64,000 bases of DNA from Pseudomonas syringae (GCF_001698815.1 NZ_LGSI01000050.1:62001-126000), one strand, 5' to 3'. Shown: positions 7,767 to 17,735, counted from the first letter of the stretch. Made by a program: numbers and translations. Notes: generated from the sequence alone by a model not told the origin.

Positions 7767-9092
7767 ATGGTTAACCGTCTACCTGGCAAATCCCTTCTTA
7801 CTCTACTGGCTGTGAGTTTCATCAGCCCGTTGGCCCATGCGGCCGACGCTCCAACGCTCAATACCGGCAGCACCGCCTGGATGATCACCGCCGCTGTGCT
7901 GGTGTTGTTCATGTGTCTGCCAGGCCTTGCCCTGTTTTATGGCGGTCTGGTGCGAGCCAAGAACATGCTGTCGTTGTTCACCCAGTGTTTCGGCGTGGCC
8001 GGTCTGGTGGGCGTGTTGTGGGTGATCTATGGCTACAGCATGGTCGTGGACACCACCAACATGGTTGAAGGTGAAGTGAGCTTCAACAGCTTTGTCGGCG
8101 GGCTGAGCCGGGCGTTCTTGTCCGGCATGACCGCTGAGAGCCTGGTGGGCGATATCCCTGAAGGTGTGTTCGTGACCTTCCAGATGACCTTCGCGATCAT
8201 TACGCCTGCGCTGATTGCCGGTGCCTTCGCCGAGCGCATGAAATTCTCCGCCGCGCTGCTGTTCATGGCTTTGTGGTTCACCCTGGTCTACGCGCCGGTC
8301 GCGCATATGGTCTGGGGCGGAGCGGGCGCCTTGATGCACAACTGGGGCGTACTGGATTTCGCCGGTGGCACGGCGGTACATATCAATGCAGGCGTTGCGG
8401 CGTTGGCGGCGTGTTTGATCCTCGGCAAACGCAAGGGTTATCAAAACACGCCGATGCCAGCGCATAACCTGAGCCTGACCATGGTTGGCGCAGCGATGCT
8501 CTGGGTCGGCTGGTTCGGTTTCAATATCGGCTCGGGCGGCGGTCTGAGTGGCTTGTCGGGCATTGTCATGCTCAACACCCAACTGGGCGCCTGCGCCGGG
8601 ATTCTGGGCTGGATGTTCACCGAGTGGTTCAAGGTCGGCAAGCCGAGTGCGTTGGGTCTGGCCAGTGGCGCGTTGGCCGGTCTGGTGGGGATTACGCCAG
8701 CATGCGCTTACGTCGGTGTTGGCGGCGCGCTTGCGATTGGCCTGCTTTGCGGGGTGTTCTGCTACCTGAGCGTGACCGTCCTGAAGCAGCGTTTCGGTTA
8801 TGACGACAGCCTCGATGTGTTCGGCCTGCACGGTATCGGCGGCATGATCGGCGCGGTGCTGACCGGCGTGTTCTGCGTGCCAGCGCTGGGCGGTCTGGTC
8901 GAAGGCGTGACCATGGGCAGCCAGGTTGTGGCGCAAATCAAAGGCGTGCTGATGACCACGGTTTATTGCTTCGTGGTCAGCTGGATCATCCTCAAGGTGG
9001 TCAATGCAATCGTCGGTCTGCGTGCTCACGAGTCGGTGGAAGAGATGGGGCTGGATCTGGCCGAGCATAATGAGCGGGCTTATAACCACTAA
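7767..9092 (+). CDS. amtB: Ammonium/methylammonium channel AmtB
   Basis: A 441-residue Amt/Mep/Rh protein. The ATG at 7767 has a GCAGGAGC site and begins a Sec signal peptide ending near ALAHA/ADAP, as in E. coli AmtB. About 11 membrane helices follow. Family marks are the conserved PVAHMVWGGAGALMHNWG stretch with the first pore His in GTAVHINAG, and the second pore His in VFGLHGIGG. It follows gmaS-mgsABC, so it may bring in methylammonium as well as ammonium. The usual glnK partner is not next to it, suggesting a specialised second Amt. It converges on the folD copy at 9166. Confidence 0.92.
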   Translation: MVNRLPGKSLLTLLAVSFISPLAHAADAPTLNTGSTAWMITAAVLVLFMCLPGLALFYGGLVRAKNMLSLFTQCFGVAGLVGVLWVIYGYSMVVDTTNMVEGEVSFNSFVGGLSRAFLSGMTAESLVGDIPEGVFVTFQMTFAIITPALIAGAFAERMKFSAALLFMALWFTLVYAPVAHMVWGGAGALMHNWGVLDFAGGTAVHINAGVAALAACLILGKRKGYQNTPMPAHNLSLTMVGAAMLWVGWFGFNIGSGGGLSGLSGIVMLNTQLGACAGILGWMFTEWFKVGKPSALGLASGALAGLVGITPACAYVGVGGALAIGLLCGVFCYLSVTVLKQRFGYDDSLDVFGLHGIGGMIGAVLTGVFCVPALGGLVEGVTMGSQVVAQIKGVLMTTVYCFVVSWIILKVVNAIVGLRAHESVEEMGLDLAEHNERAYNH

Positions 9093-9165
9093 GGTTGGCT
9101 GCCGGGGCGCGGGTTCATGATTGACCCCGCGTTGTCGTGTCTATCTGACAGAAGCTTTTGCTGCG

Positions 9166-10077
9166 TTACGCAAACTGTGGCTCTGGCGCTCTGGTTCTGG
9201 ATTCTTCCAGCTGCAACCGGGTCGCGATGACTGTGTTCTTCAGCAAGTAGGCGATGGTCATCGGCCCGACGCCGCCGGGCACCGGCGTAATTGCGCTGGC
9301 AACGGTTCGCGCGCTGGCATAGTCCACATCCCCTACCAGACGGCTGCCCGTCTGCGTCTCGATACGATTGATCCCCACATCAATGACCACCGCACCGGCC
9401 TTGAGCCAACTGGCATCTATCATTTGCGGGCGGCCGACGGCCGCAACCACGATGTCGGCCATCCGGCACAAGGCCGCTACGTCGACGCTACGTGAGTGCA
9501 CCACGCTGACCGAGCAATTGGCCTGTAGCAGCAGGGTTGCCATGGGTTTACCGACAATGTTGGAACGACCGATCACCACGGCATGCAGGCCGCTCAAGTC
9601 GCCGCAGGTGTCGTACAACAGGCGCATGCAACCGCTGGGCGTGCAGGGCGTCAGCACTGTCGCACCTTGGACCAGGCCACCGACGTTTTGCCGATGAAAG
9701 CCGTCCACATCCTTGATGGGGTCTATGGCTTGAATCACGATGTGTTCCTGGATCTGCGAAGGCAACGGCAGCTGCACCAGAATACCGTTGACCGCTGGAT
9801 CGGCATTCAATTGCGCGATCAGCGTCAACACGTGTGCTTGCGTTGTGTTGGCTGGCAGGCGGTATTCCAGTGAGCGGATACCCACTTCTTCAGCCCTGAG
9901 CAGTTTATTGCGCACGTAAACCTGGCTGGCGGCGTCGTCGCCGATCAGCAGCACCGCCAGCGCGGGATGGATCTGCTGTCGGGCCAATGCGCCGACTTCG
10001 TCTTTGACTTCGCTGAGGACCTGGGCCGCGATGGCTTTGCCGTCGATGTCCCGGGCGAATGCAGGGGAAACGCTCAT
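9166..10077 (-). CDS. folD: Methylene-THF dehydrogenase / cyclohydrolase, copy 2
   Basis: A 303-residue FolD with the same marks as copy 1 (YVRNK, QLPLP, DPIKDVDGFH, GRSNIVGKP, PGGVGPMT). The start is placed at the ATG at 10077 (MSVSPAFARDIDGKAIA) behind AAGGTGA; an upstream in-frame extension lacks homology. It is the last gene of the long minus-strand dmm-purU-tmm-tdm operon and converges with amtB. It should process the formaldehyde-derived methylene-THF released by Tdm and DmmD. It is clearly diverged from copy 1 (for example ANTTQAHVLTLIAQ against ADTSQAQLLNVIAE), so it is not a recent duplication. Confidence 0.92.
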   Translation of the reverse strand: MSVSPAFARDIDGKAIAAQVLSEVKDEVGALARQQIHPALAVLLIGDDAASQVYVRNKLLRAEEVGIRSLEYRLPANTTQAHVLTLIAQLNADPAVNGILVQLPLPSQIQEHIVIQAIDPIKDVDGFHRQNVGGLVQGATVLTPCTPSGCMRLLYDTCGDLSGLHAVVIGRSNIVGKPMATLLLQANCSVSVVHSRSVDVAALCRMADIVVAAVGRPQMIDASWLKAGAVVIDVGINRIETQTGSRLVGDVDYASARTVASAITPVPGGVGPMTIAYLLKNTVIATRLQLEESRTRAPEPQFA

Positions 10078-10162
10078 GGGGTGAGTCACCTTGGTATTGA
10101 TGGCGGGGGAGGCGATGGACACTGGGCCGCAGTGATCCATCGCGAGGATTTGCAAGGGGGCG

Positions 10163-11839
10163 TCAGGCTACCAGTCGATGGCAGAAGAACACCACCAATG
10201 CACCGGCAATCAACGTGACATAAGGCAGTACGCCTGCGCGCCTGGCGCCCGCGTCGACCTGCAGATGCAGGTCGGTCAGCATCGCTTGAGGAAACGTCCC
10301 TTTATCCTGCAGATAGTGGCGGAAACAGAAGACGGGAATGATCAGCACCGCGAGGATCAGCCCCGTCACCAGTGTACCGGCGCCCCAGATGTCGGCGCCC
10401 AGGCCCATGCAGGCCAGATTGACGAAACTCAGCACGCCACCGGCCGCCAATAGCAGTGTCGGTGCCCTGTAGGGGCGAACCCAGTCCGGGCGGTCCAGGC
10501 GATGGATCCAGCCGGCGTTGAGGTTGAGGAAGTTGAAGATGATGTAACTGACGTTGGAGGCGGCCAACACGAACACGTAGTCAGACATCAGCAGCAACAG
10601 CAGATTGAACGACAAGTCGGTCCACATGGCGGCAGTGGGTGCGCCGTGTTCGTTGGTGCGGCCCAGGTATTTGGGCAGCCAGCCGTCCACTGAAGCCTGA
10701 TACAGGGTGCGCGATGAACCGGACATCGACGTCATGATGGCCAGCAACGTGGCGAGAATCAGCATGATCAGCACGATATTGGCCACGACTTTGCCGCCGC
10801 CGATGCTATCCGCCATGGCCTGGCCGACACCCATGCCGCTGTAGATGCCGGGGGAGAGCAGGCCGCTGTAGACCGCCGGGGTCACGATTGCACCTGTGGC
10901 GTCCAACACCGCGGGGGTGACCAGCTCACCCAGACCGAGACTGCCCTGAAAGGCCAGCGGAACAAGGGTAAACACGACGATGCAGAGCAGGCCGGAATAG
11001 AAAATTGCCTTGAACGTGTCGCGCTTGGGGTCTTTGAATTCCCGGGTGTAGCACACAGCGGTTTCGAAGCCGTAAGTCGACCATGCCGCAATGAACAGGC
11101 CACCGGCCATCAATGACCAGCCGGAGATATCCCAGGCGCCGTCGATGACTTGTCCGGCCGCGTCGCGAGCAAGGGGGTAAAGTGGCAGGAAGTTGGCCTG
11201 GGTGGCATCCCCGGTCAGCAGCGGCACCACACCGACCAATACCAGCGGGATCAGTGAGGTGATGCCCAGCACCAGAGTCAGCCGCGCCGAGCGCAGAATG
11301 CCGCCGTGCTGGACCGCGAATACGCCCAGCAGGATCAGCAGGCCAATGGCAAAGGTTGCGTTGATCCGCAGTGACAGCCCGCTCTTGATCCAGCCCAGAT
11401 CCAGCAGTGTCAATTGCCACGTGTTGATCAATGCGTCAGCGGGGAACAGTGCGGTGAGGATATAACCTGCCGCCAGTCCCGAGCCAATGGATAATACCGG
11501 GGACCAGGCCAGCCAGTTGCACCACACCGAAACCGGAGCGATCAACTTGCTGTAGCGCACCCACGCGATGGCGCCATACACCGATGCACCTCCGGATTTG
11601 TGTGGAAACAGACCGGCGATCTCGGCGTAAGTGAAGGCCTGTATAAAGCCGAACAGGATTGAAACGATCCAGACGATCCACGCGGGTTTGCCGACCGTGG
11701 CGGCAATTGCACCGATGGAAAACAGCACCAGTGCAGGCACGCCGCTGGCCACCCAGAAAGCCCCACGCCAATCGATCTTGCGGTGCAGGCCGACCGAAGG
11801 CGCGGCCTGCGGTACGGTCTCGAACGTAGTCGCTTGCAT
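10163..11839 (-). CDS. APC-superfamily permease, candidate methylated-amine importer
   Basis: A 558-residue inner-membrane protein with about 12 hydrophobic helices. It has the APC-type N-terminal helix (WVASGVPALVLFSIGAIAATVG) and the conserved TYAEIAGLFPHKSGGASVYGAIAW segment, with a long helix-rich C-terminus. The ATG is at 11839. It lies between tdm (74-base gap) and folD (85-base gap) in the methylamine operon, so a methylated amine or TMAO is the likely cargo. That is inference from position; APC permeases carry many amino acids and amines. No ABC-type TMAO importer is visible in the window, which strengthens the case that this permease feeds the pathway. Confidence 0.75.
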   Translation of the reverse strand: MQATTFETVPQAAPSVGLHRKIDWRGAFWVASGVPALVLFSIGAIAATVGKPAWIVWIVSILFGFIQAFTYAEIAGLFPHKSGGASVYGAIAWVRYSKLIAPVSVWCNWLAWSPVLSIGSGLAAGYILTALFPADALINTWQLTLLDLGWIKSGLSLRINATFAIGLLILLGVFAVQHGGILRSARLTLVLGITSLIPLVLVGVVPLLTGDATQANFLPLYPLARDAAGQVIDGAWDISGWSLMAGGLFIAAWSTYGFETAVCYTREFKDPKRDTFKAIFYSGLLCIVVFTLVPLAFQGSLGLGELVTPAVLDATGAIVTPAVYSGLLSPGIYSGMGVGQAMADSIGGGKVVANIVLIMLILATLLAIMTSMSGSSRTLYQASVDGWLPKYLGRTNEHGAPTAAMWTDLSFNLLLLLMSDYVFVLAASNVSYIIFNFLNLNAGWIHRLDRPDWVRPYRAPTLLLAAGGVLSFVNLACMGLGADIWGAGTLVTGLILAVLIIPVFCFRHYLQDKGTFPQAMLTDLHLQVDAGARRAGVLPYVTLIAGALVVFFCHRLVA

Positions 11840-11913
11840 CTTTGTATTCCCATGTCTGAGTAGAGTTATCGTGGGGCAGTCAAAGTTTTTGGCGCAGTTG
11901 CTCCTGGTGCCGA

Positions 11914-14256
11914 TCAGCTACGTACGCGGCTCTTGTCCGGGTCGTAGAAAATCGGTGCCGTGACCCTGGCGCTGATGCGCTTCTGCAGGCCATCGATTTT
12001 GCCAATTTCAAGTTCTGTGCCGATCTCGGCGCAGGCCACATCGATGCGGCACAACGCGATATTGCTGGCCAGCAGGGGCGAGCGGCAGGCACTGGTCACG
12101 ACACCGACCCGGGCTCGACCGCTGTACACCGCGTCACCATGGTGAGCCCCTTCGTTACCGCTCAATTGCAGCCCCACCAGCTTGTGAGCCGGATGGGTGC
12201 TGCGCCGGATCAGCGCCTCGCGCCCAATGAAGTCGTCAGTCTTGCTCTTGAGGGGCACACTGAAACCGATGCCTGCTTCGAATGGATCGGTCTGGTCGGT
12301 GAACTCATAGCCAGCGAAGATCAGTCCGGCTTCGATTCGCAGCATATCCAGCGCTTCCAGACCCAGCGGGACGATGCCCAAGGGCTGGCCCAGTTGCCAG
12401 AGACGATCCCAGACCTGTCCGGCATCCTGTGGCTGGCACCAGACCTCATAACCCAGCTCGCCGGTGTAACCCGTGCGGGAGATCATCAGCGGGCAGCCGT
12501 CGTAACCGTCCAGGCGACCCACCAGAAAGCGAAACCAGCCCAGTGTTTCCACGCCGGGTTGAGTGGACGGCGTCCAGATCATTTGGCTGAGCAGTTCGCG
12601 GCTGAGTGGGCCTTGTACCGACAGGTTGTGAATCTGATCGCTGGCCGACTTGATCCACACCTTCATGCCCAGCTTTTGCGCCTGTTCGCGCAGCCAGACA
12701 CCGGCGTAATCCTCACCGCAGATCCAGCGAAAGTTGTCCGGCCCCAGACGCAGCAGGGTGCCGTCATCGAGCATGCCGCCATGCTCATGGCACATGGCCG
12801 AATACACCACTTGACCGATTGCCAGACGCCGGATATCCCGCGTCAGGCAATACTGCAACAGTGCTTCGGCGTCCGGGCCGAGGATTTCGAATTTGCGCAG
12901 GGCAGTCAGGTCCATGACCGCCACCCGCTCCCGGCAACCGATGTACTCGTCGATGGCGCCGAACCCGTCATAGCGCAGCGGTAACCACCAGTTGCGGTAA
13001 TCGACGAAGCTGCCCGTCAGGGCTTTGGTGCGCGAGTGAAACCCCGATTCCCGGGTGAGAACCGGATCGGCGTCGGCAGTGGTTCGAGTGCTCATGGCGA
13101 TGGAAAAGTGCTCCTTTTCGCTGTAGATGCGGATATGGATATCAGTCGGGTCCCAGCCATTGGCCGGATCAATGTCATCCGGGCAGGAAGAACTGCCGCA
13201 GATCAGATCGTTCATGGCGCGCAGCAACACATAGTCGCCGGGGCGCGACCACGGCTCGTCGAGGGTCATGTGCTGGTGAGCGTCAATGCCGGTATTGAAG
13301 AAAAAATTGATGGCGGGCCAGCCGTTGCGCGTCTGGACGCCGGATGGCGCAAGCGCCTTGCTGAGGTTGTCACTGCAGTTGTCGTGCCCGAAGTAGCCAT
13401 GGGTTTCGTAGTAGCGCGCGGCGCAGGCCAGAGCGAAGGAATCATGTCGGCCAACGGTATCGCGCACCACTTCCAGCATCGGCTGCATGTGTCGGTCGAA
13501 AAACTTCGCGAACAGCCCAGGTGCCGGGTAAGCGCTGCCGTTCAGGGTGCGGGTCACGGTCTGGTCCAGATCCAGCTCCAGGCCCCGGTCCAGTGCGCGT
13601 CGATCAAAAGCAACAAAGTCCGAGCACTGGCGACCGGCAACGTCCAGCACCTGGATATATTGGCCTTTGGCGACGCTGTAGCCCTTGGCTGTCCCGGCCT
13701 GAATAGTAAATTCGTCGACCAGTTCGCCCAGCGGCTCCGGCAAGGTCGGCAGCAGAAGAGGTGATGCAGTGGCGCGTTCAACCAGCAGACGCAGTTCGCT
13801 GGGGCGGTATTGCTGATCCACTGTGGTCGGCCCGTCCGGTGCGCCGACGATGATCAGCAGATGCTCATCGGCGACAAAGTCACGATGGTGCCCGGCGGGC
13901 GTTTCATCGCCCCACAACGAGGTTGCTCCCGGCAACTGACGCCAGTCCAGGCCGCGCTTGTGCAAGGCCTGGTCGATGCGGCGCGCTTGCAATGTTCCGC
14001 TCGCCAGACGTTCATTGATGAAGCGGCAGACCGGTGACTGACTCAAACCCCAGGCGCCCAGCGCGTTCCGTCCGCTGGCCTGAATGACCAGCATCTGGCA
14101 GGTTTGCCGTCCTTCGATATCGATTACCTGTAGATGGTCGCCAGGGTGGAGCTCGATCAGTGTCAGCCCGCCCGCAGCGACGCGATAACGTTCCGTTCGC
14201 GGTGCGCGGGCAAACAGACCGGGTTCCCAGGGTTGGGAAACGCGAGGAGCATTCAT
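11914..14256 (-). CDS. tdm: Trimethylamine N-oxide demethylase
   Basis: A 780-residue two-part protein. The N-terminal half (about 10-390) contains DUF1989-type beta domains (GDHLQVIDIEGRQTCQ, GQYIQVLDVAGRQCSDF, GSSSCPDDIDPANGW), with Cys residues suited to the known zinc site. The C-terminal half (about 400-780) is a GcvT-like THF-binding domain (YRNWWLPLRYDGFGAIDEY, SVQGPLSRELLSQ, SRTGYTGELGYEVW, GLEALDMLRIEAG). This fusion is the architecture of Tdm, which splits TMAO into dimethylamine and formaldehyde, with the GcvT part passing C1 to THF. The ATG at 14256 has a GCGGAGCG site; a TTG at 14274 overlapping the tmm stop is an alternative. The position directly after tmm supports the call. 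Confidence 0.88.
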   Translation of the reverse strand: MNAPRVSQPWEPGLFARAPRTERYRVAAGGLTLIELHPGDHLQVIDIEGRQTCQMLVIQASGRNALGAWGLSQSPVCRFINERLASGTLQARRIDQALHKRGLDWRQLPGATSLWGDETPAGHHRDFVADEHLLIIVGAPDGPTTVDQQYRPSELRLLVERATASPLLLPTLPEPLGELVDEFTIQAGTAKGYSVAKGQYIQVLDVAGRQCSDFVAFDRRALDRGLELDLDQTVTRTLNGSAYPAPGLFAKFFDRHMQPMLEVVRDTVGRHDSFALACAARYYETHGYFGHDNCSDNLSKALAPSGVQTRNGWPAINFFFNTGIDAHQHMTLDEPWSRPGDYVLLRAMNDLICGSSSCPDDIDPANGWDPTDIHIRIYSEKEHFSIAMSTRTTADADPVLTRESGFHSRTKALTGSFVDYRNWWLPLRYDGFGAIDEYIGCRERVAVMDLTALRKFEILGPDAEALLQYCLTRDIRRLAIGQVVYSAMCHEHGGMLDDGTLLRLGPDNFRWICGEDYAGVWLREQAQKLGMKVWIKSASDQIHNLSVQGPLSRELLSQMIWTPSTQPGVETLGWFRFLVGRLDGYDGCPLMISRTGYTGELGYEVWCQPQDAGQVWDRLWQLGQPLGIVPLGLEALDMLRIEAGLIFAGYEFTDQTDPFEAGIGFSVPLKSKTDDFIGREALIRRSTHPAHKLVGLQLSGNEGAHHGDAVYSGRARVGVVTSACRSPLLASNIALCRIDVACAEIGTELEIGKIDGLQKRISARVTAPIFYDPDKSRVRS

Positions 14257-14270
14257 GTTCACGCTCCGCG

Positions 14271-15638
14271 TCAACCGACCGACTTGATAGAGGAAGCCGG
14301 CTCACCCAAATACGCCGCCATGGAGTCGTCCAAGGCTTGCAGCCAGGGCGTGTGATGGGGTGGTGACTGGGTGCCGGTCATCAATGAGCGGTAGGACTTG
14401 TCGCGGTAGCCCATGATGTCTGCGGCCTTGTCATGCTTCCAGTGCAGAAAGGTCTCGTTGACGGCCGGGATATCGAAATCGGGGTAGTCCGTGGCATTGA
14501 CCAGTTGCTGGATGTAGGCGCCTTGGTATTCAAACATCTGCTGGTTGGTTTCCAGCAGTTGTTCCCGCTCATACCATTGCTGGCTGTCCGCCAACATGTC
14601 GGCGTGGGAAGGCAGTGCAATACGCCCCAGGATCACATCACGGGCATACCAGGCCTGGGCGTCGAACATATTGAACGAGTACCACTGGTCCTGCATGCCG
14701 AGGTAGATCAGGCGCGGGTTCGCTTCCCAGAACACACCCTTGTACAGGTTTCGCGGCCAAAGACGGTTATCGGTCTTGAGGTTCAATTCGTCGGGCAGGA
14801 ACGGGAAGTGATGCTTGTAGCCGGTGCACAGGATGACGGCATCAATGTGTTTGCTGGTGCCGTCGATAAACCAGGCACGATTGTTTTCCAGGCGGTGCAG
14901 CAGCGGTTTTTCTTCCCAGTTGCTCGGCCATTTGTAGCCCATGGGCGCACTGCGGTAGCAACTGGTGATGCTGCGCGCACCATATTTGTAGCACTGGGAG
15001 CCAATGTCCTCGGCCGAATAGCTGCTGCCGACGATCAACAGGTCCTTGTCCTTGAACTCCAGCGCCTCTCGAAAATCATGAGCGTGGAGAATTCGTCCGG
15101 CGAATTGTTCGAAGCCCTGGAAGTGGGGGACTTTCGGCGTCGAGAAATGCCCGCAGGCATTGATGACGAAATCGAACTCCTCGCTGCTGGTGATATCACG
15201 GGTGTAGTCATGAGCGCTGACAGTGAAGCGTTGGCTGTCTTCGTCGAAGCTGACCTGACGCACGACGTGATTGAAGCGGATGTAATCGCGTACACCGGCT
15301 TTCTCCACGCGGCCCTTGATGTAATCCCACAGCACTTCCCTGGGTGGGTAAGAGCCAATGGGCCGACCGAAATGCTCTTCAAAGGTGTAGTCGGCGAACT
15401 CCAGGCACTCTTTCGGGCCGTTGGACCACAGGTAGCGGTACATGCTGCCGTGCACCGGCTCGCCGTTTTCATCCAGCCCGGTGCGCCAGGTGTAATTCCA
15501 CATGCCGCCCCAATCCTGCTGCTTTTCGTAGCAGACCAGTTCCGGGATGACGGCGCCCTTGTCACGGGCTGACTGAAACGCTCGAAGTTGTGCCATGCCG
15601 CAAGGGCCGGCGCCGATGATTGCCACACGTAGGGTCAT
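14271..15638 (-). CDS. tmm: Trimethylamine monooxygenase (FMO family)
   Basis: A 455-residue flavin-containing monooxygenase, the usual Tmm length. The FAD loop GAGPCG is at 9-14, the FMO fingerprint FAGRILHAHDF at 179-189 and the NADP loop GSSYSA at 204-209. The opening MTLRVAIIGAGPCGMAQLRAF and the segment WNYTWRTGLDENG are strongly reminiscent of bacterial Tmm proteins. It N-oxygenates trimethylamine to TMAO with NADPH and O2. Lying between purU and tdm, it provides the substrate of Tdm. Another FMO substrate is possible in principle, but the complete neighbourhood makes Tmm much the best reading. Confidence 0.9.
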   Translation of the reverse strand: MTLRVAIIGAGPCGMAQLRAFQSARDKGAVIPELVCYEKQQDWGGMWNYTWRTGLDENGEPVHGSMYRYLWSNGPKECLEFADYTFEEHFGRPIGSYPPREVLWDYIKGRVEKAGVRDYIRFNHVVRQVSFDEDSQRFTVSAHDYTRDITSSEEFDFVINACGHFSTPKVPHFQGFEQFAGRILHAHDFREALEFKDKDLLIVGSSYSAEDIGSQCYKYGARSITSCYRSAPMGYKWPSNWEEKPLLHRLENNRAWFIDGTSKHIDAVILCTGYKHHFPFLPDELNLKTDNRLWPRNLYKGVFWEANPRLIYLGMQDQWYSFNMFDAQAWYARDVILGRIALPSHADMLADSQQWYEREQLLETNQQMFEYQGAYIQQLVNATDYPDFDIPAVNETFLHWKHDKAADIMGYRDKSYRSLMTGTQSPPHHTPWLQALDDSMAAYLGEPASSIKSVG

Positions 15639-15669
15639 GGTCGTGCCTCGTAATGTTCGAAGGGAGCGC

Positions 15670-16536
15670 TCAGCGAAAGATCACGGTCTTGTCCCGGTTG
15701 ATGAAAACCCGGTGTTCCAGGTGATATTTCAGCGCCTTGGAAAGCGCCACGGTTTCGGTGTCCCGACCGATGGCCACCAGCGAATCCGGCAGATGGGTAT
15801 GGTCGACTCGCTGGATTTCCTGTTCGATGATCGGACCTTCGTCCAGGTCGCTGGTGACGTAGTGCGCGGTGGCGCCAATCAGCTTCACGCCACGGTCATA
15901 GGCCTGGTGATAAGGCTTGGCGCCTTTGAAACCGGGAAGGAACGAGTGATGGATATTGATGGCACGCCCTGACAGCTGTTTGCACAGATCGTCGGACAGA
16001 ATCTGCATGTAGCGCGCCAGCACCACCAGATCGGTCCGGGTGTCCTGAACGATGCGCATCAGTTCCGCTTCCTGGCTGGCCTTGGTGTCTTTGGTCACGG
16101 GCAGATAAATGAAGCGGATGCCCTCACGCTCGGCCATGGCCCGCAAATCAAGGTGGTTGGAGACCACCGCCGTAATCTGCATATCCATTTCGCCTTTGCG
16201 GTGGCGATACAGCAGGTCGGTGAGGCAATGGTCGAACTTGCTCACCATCAACAGCACGCGAGTGGGCTGGCTGGTGCAGAACAGCTCCCATTGCATATCG
16301 AAGCCGCCAGCCAGGCTGCTTAATTGTCGTTTCAGCGCGTTGATGTCGGCAACCGCCTGCTTGTTGAACCGAAACACCGCACGCATGAAAAACTGCCCGG
16401 TGAATTCATCGTCGAATTGCGCCAGCTCGCTGATGTAGCACTCTTGATCGGCCAGGCACGAGGTGATCGCGGCGACGATCCCGGAGGCGGCCGGACAATT
16501 GATCTTGAGGATGTAATGTTCGTCTTGGGTGCTCAT
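15670..16536 (-). CDS. purU: Formyltetrahydrofolate deformylase, copy 2
   Basis: A 288-residue PurU, with the ATG at 16536 behind ACAGGAGCG; longer in-frame reading is not conserved. It is highly similar to copy 1 in the catalytic half (identical over MQILSDDLCKQLSGRAINIH) and diverged in the ACT half. It lies between dmmD and tmm. It should turn 10-formyl-THF from the two demethylation steps into formate and free THF, so formaldehyde is not allowed to accumulate. Confidence 0.92.
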   Translation of the reverse strand: MSTQDEHYILKINCPAASGIVAAITSCLADQECYISELAQFDDEFTGQFFMRAVFRFNKQAVADINALKRQLSSLAGGFDMQWELFCTSQPTRVLLMVSKFDHCLTDLLYRHRKGEMDMQITAVVSNHLDLRAMAEREGIRFIYLPVTKDTKASQEAELMRIVQDTRTDLVVLARYMQILSDDLCKQLSGRAINIHHSFLPGFKGAKPYHQAYDRGVKLIGATAHYVTSDLDEGPIIEQEIQRVDHTHLPDSLVAIGRDTETVALSKALKYHLEHRVFINRDKTVIFR

Positions 16537-16567
16537 GGAGCGCTCCTGTACAAATCGGCGGACGTGA

Positions 16568-17698
16568 TCAGCCTTTGGCCGTGCGTTTGGTTTTCTGCGG
16601 GTCGTCAAAGGGCAGGGCGTGGGTCAGCGCACGGGTCTGCTGGCTGCCGCGCAGCTCCAGAGCGACGCCGGGGACGGAACAGGCAACGCTCATCCGGGCA
16701 ATCGCCATGGAGCGTTTGGTTATGCGCGAGTACATGCCGCAGGTCACCACGCCGACCTGCTTACCCTCATGCCAGAGGGTGTCGCCCGCTTCGGCGGCCC
16801 GCGCGCCGTCGAGCAATACGCCGGCGATCCTGAATCGCTCCTTGCCACGCAGTCGCCGGTGCTCTTCGGCTCCGCGAAACTCCAGTTTTTCTGGCGATAC
16901 GGTGAAGTCCAGCCCCATTTCCCAGAGCGTGTCGCCAGCTTTCTGATCGGCAAAGGGGTACATCTGGGAGTTGTCGTAGGGGAAGAACATCAGCGAGCTT
17001 TCAACGCGCAGCCAGTCAAGGGCCGTGAACGCGCAAGCAATGATGCCCATGCCTGCCCCTTCTTGAAGAATCCGGTCCCAGAGGGCCGGAGCATCGGCGG
17101 CCTTGCAGAAAATTTCGTAACCGCGTTCGCCGGTGTAACCGGTGCGGGAGATCATCACCGGCCGGTCGAACAGCCGGGTCTGCATGTGGTGGAAATAGGG
17201 CAACTGGCGAATGCCGGATACATGCTCGGCCAGAAAATCCACGGCCAGCGGACCTTGTAGCGACAAGTCGTGCAGGTCATCGTCGAACAGGATCGCTACC
17301 TGACGGCCCTGAGCCGAGCGCACCAGCATGTCGTGTCCGGTGCCTGCGCCGTGAACCACCATGAAGGCATTGGGGCCGGTGCGATAAACGATGCAGTCGT
17401 CGACGAACTTGCCTTCCTCGTCGAGCATTGACGCATACACGGATTTGCCGGGGTACAGCTTGCTGATGTCCCGGGTCGTGGCCCATTGCAACAGGTTTTC
17501 GGCATGGGGGCCGACGTAGTGGACTTTCTTGAGGCCGGAAACGTCCATCAGCCCGGCGCGGGTGCGAATCGCTTCATGGTGATCGGCCAGGTCAGAGTCG
17601 TAGGTCCAGGCGGTGCCCATGCCGTTCCAGTCTTCAAGGTTGGAGCCCAGTGCGCGATGGCGGTCAGCGAGTGCAGAAATGCGCCATGAATTAGCCAT
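16568..17698 (-). CDS. dmmD: GcvT-like THF-binding protein of dimethylamine monooxygenase
   Basis: A 376-residue aminomethyltransferase-family protein. The ATG at 17698 follows AAGGACAC. Visible are DHHEAIRTRAGLMDVSGLKK, the folate-binding stretch LSLQGPLAVDFLAEHV, MISRTGYTGERGYEIF and the C-terminal GVVTCGMYSRITKRSMA. It follows the heme subunit gene with a 37-base gap. It corresponds to DmmD / the THF-binding delta subunit of heme-dependent oxidative N-demethylase and would capture nascent formaldehyde as methylene-THF. The naming of individual dmm subunits is from memory of the family and could be permuted in another scheme. Confidence 0.82.
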   Translation of the reverse strand: MANSWRISALADRHRALGSNLEDWNGMGTAWTYDSDLADHHEAIRTRAGLMDVSGLKKVHYVGPHAENLLQWATTRDISKLYPGKSVYASMLDEEGKFVDDCIVYRTGPNAFMVVHGAGTGHDMLVRSAQGRQVAILFDDDLHDLSLQGPLAVDFLAEHVSGIRQLPYFHHMQTRLFDRPVMISRTGYTGERGYEIFCKAADAPALWDRILQEGAGMGIIACAFTALDWLRVESSLMFFPYDNSQMYPFADQKAGDTLWEMGLDFTVSPEKLEFRGAEEHRRLRGKERFRIAGVLLDGARAAEAGDTLWHEGKQVGVVTCGMYSRITKRSMAIARMSVACSVPGVALELRGSQQTRALTHALPFDDPQKTKRTAKG

Positions 17699-17735
17699 AA
17701 ATGTGTCCTTGTCTGAAAAGAAGTCGGCGGGGAGA

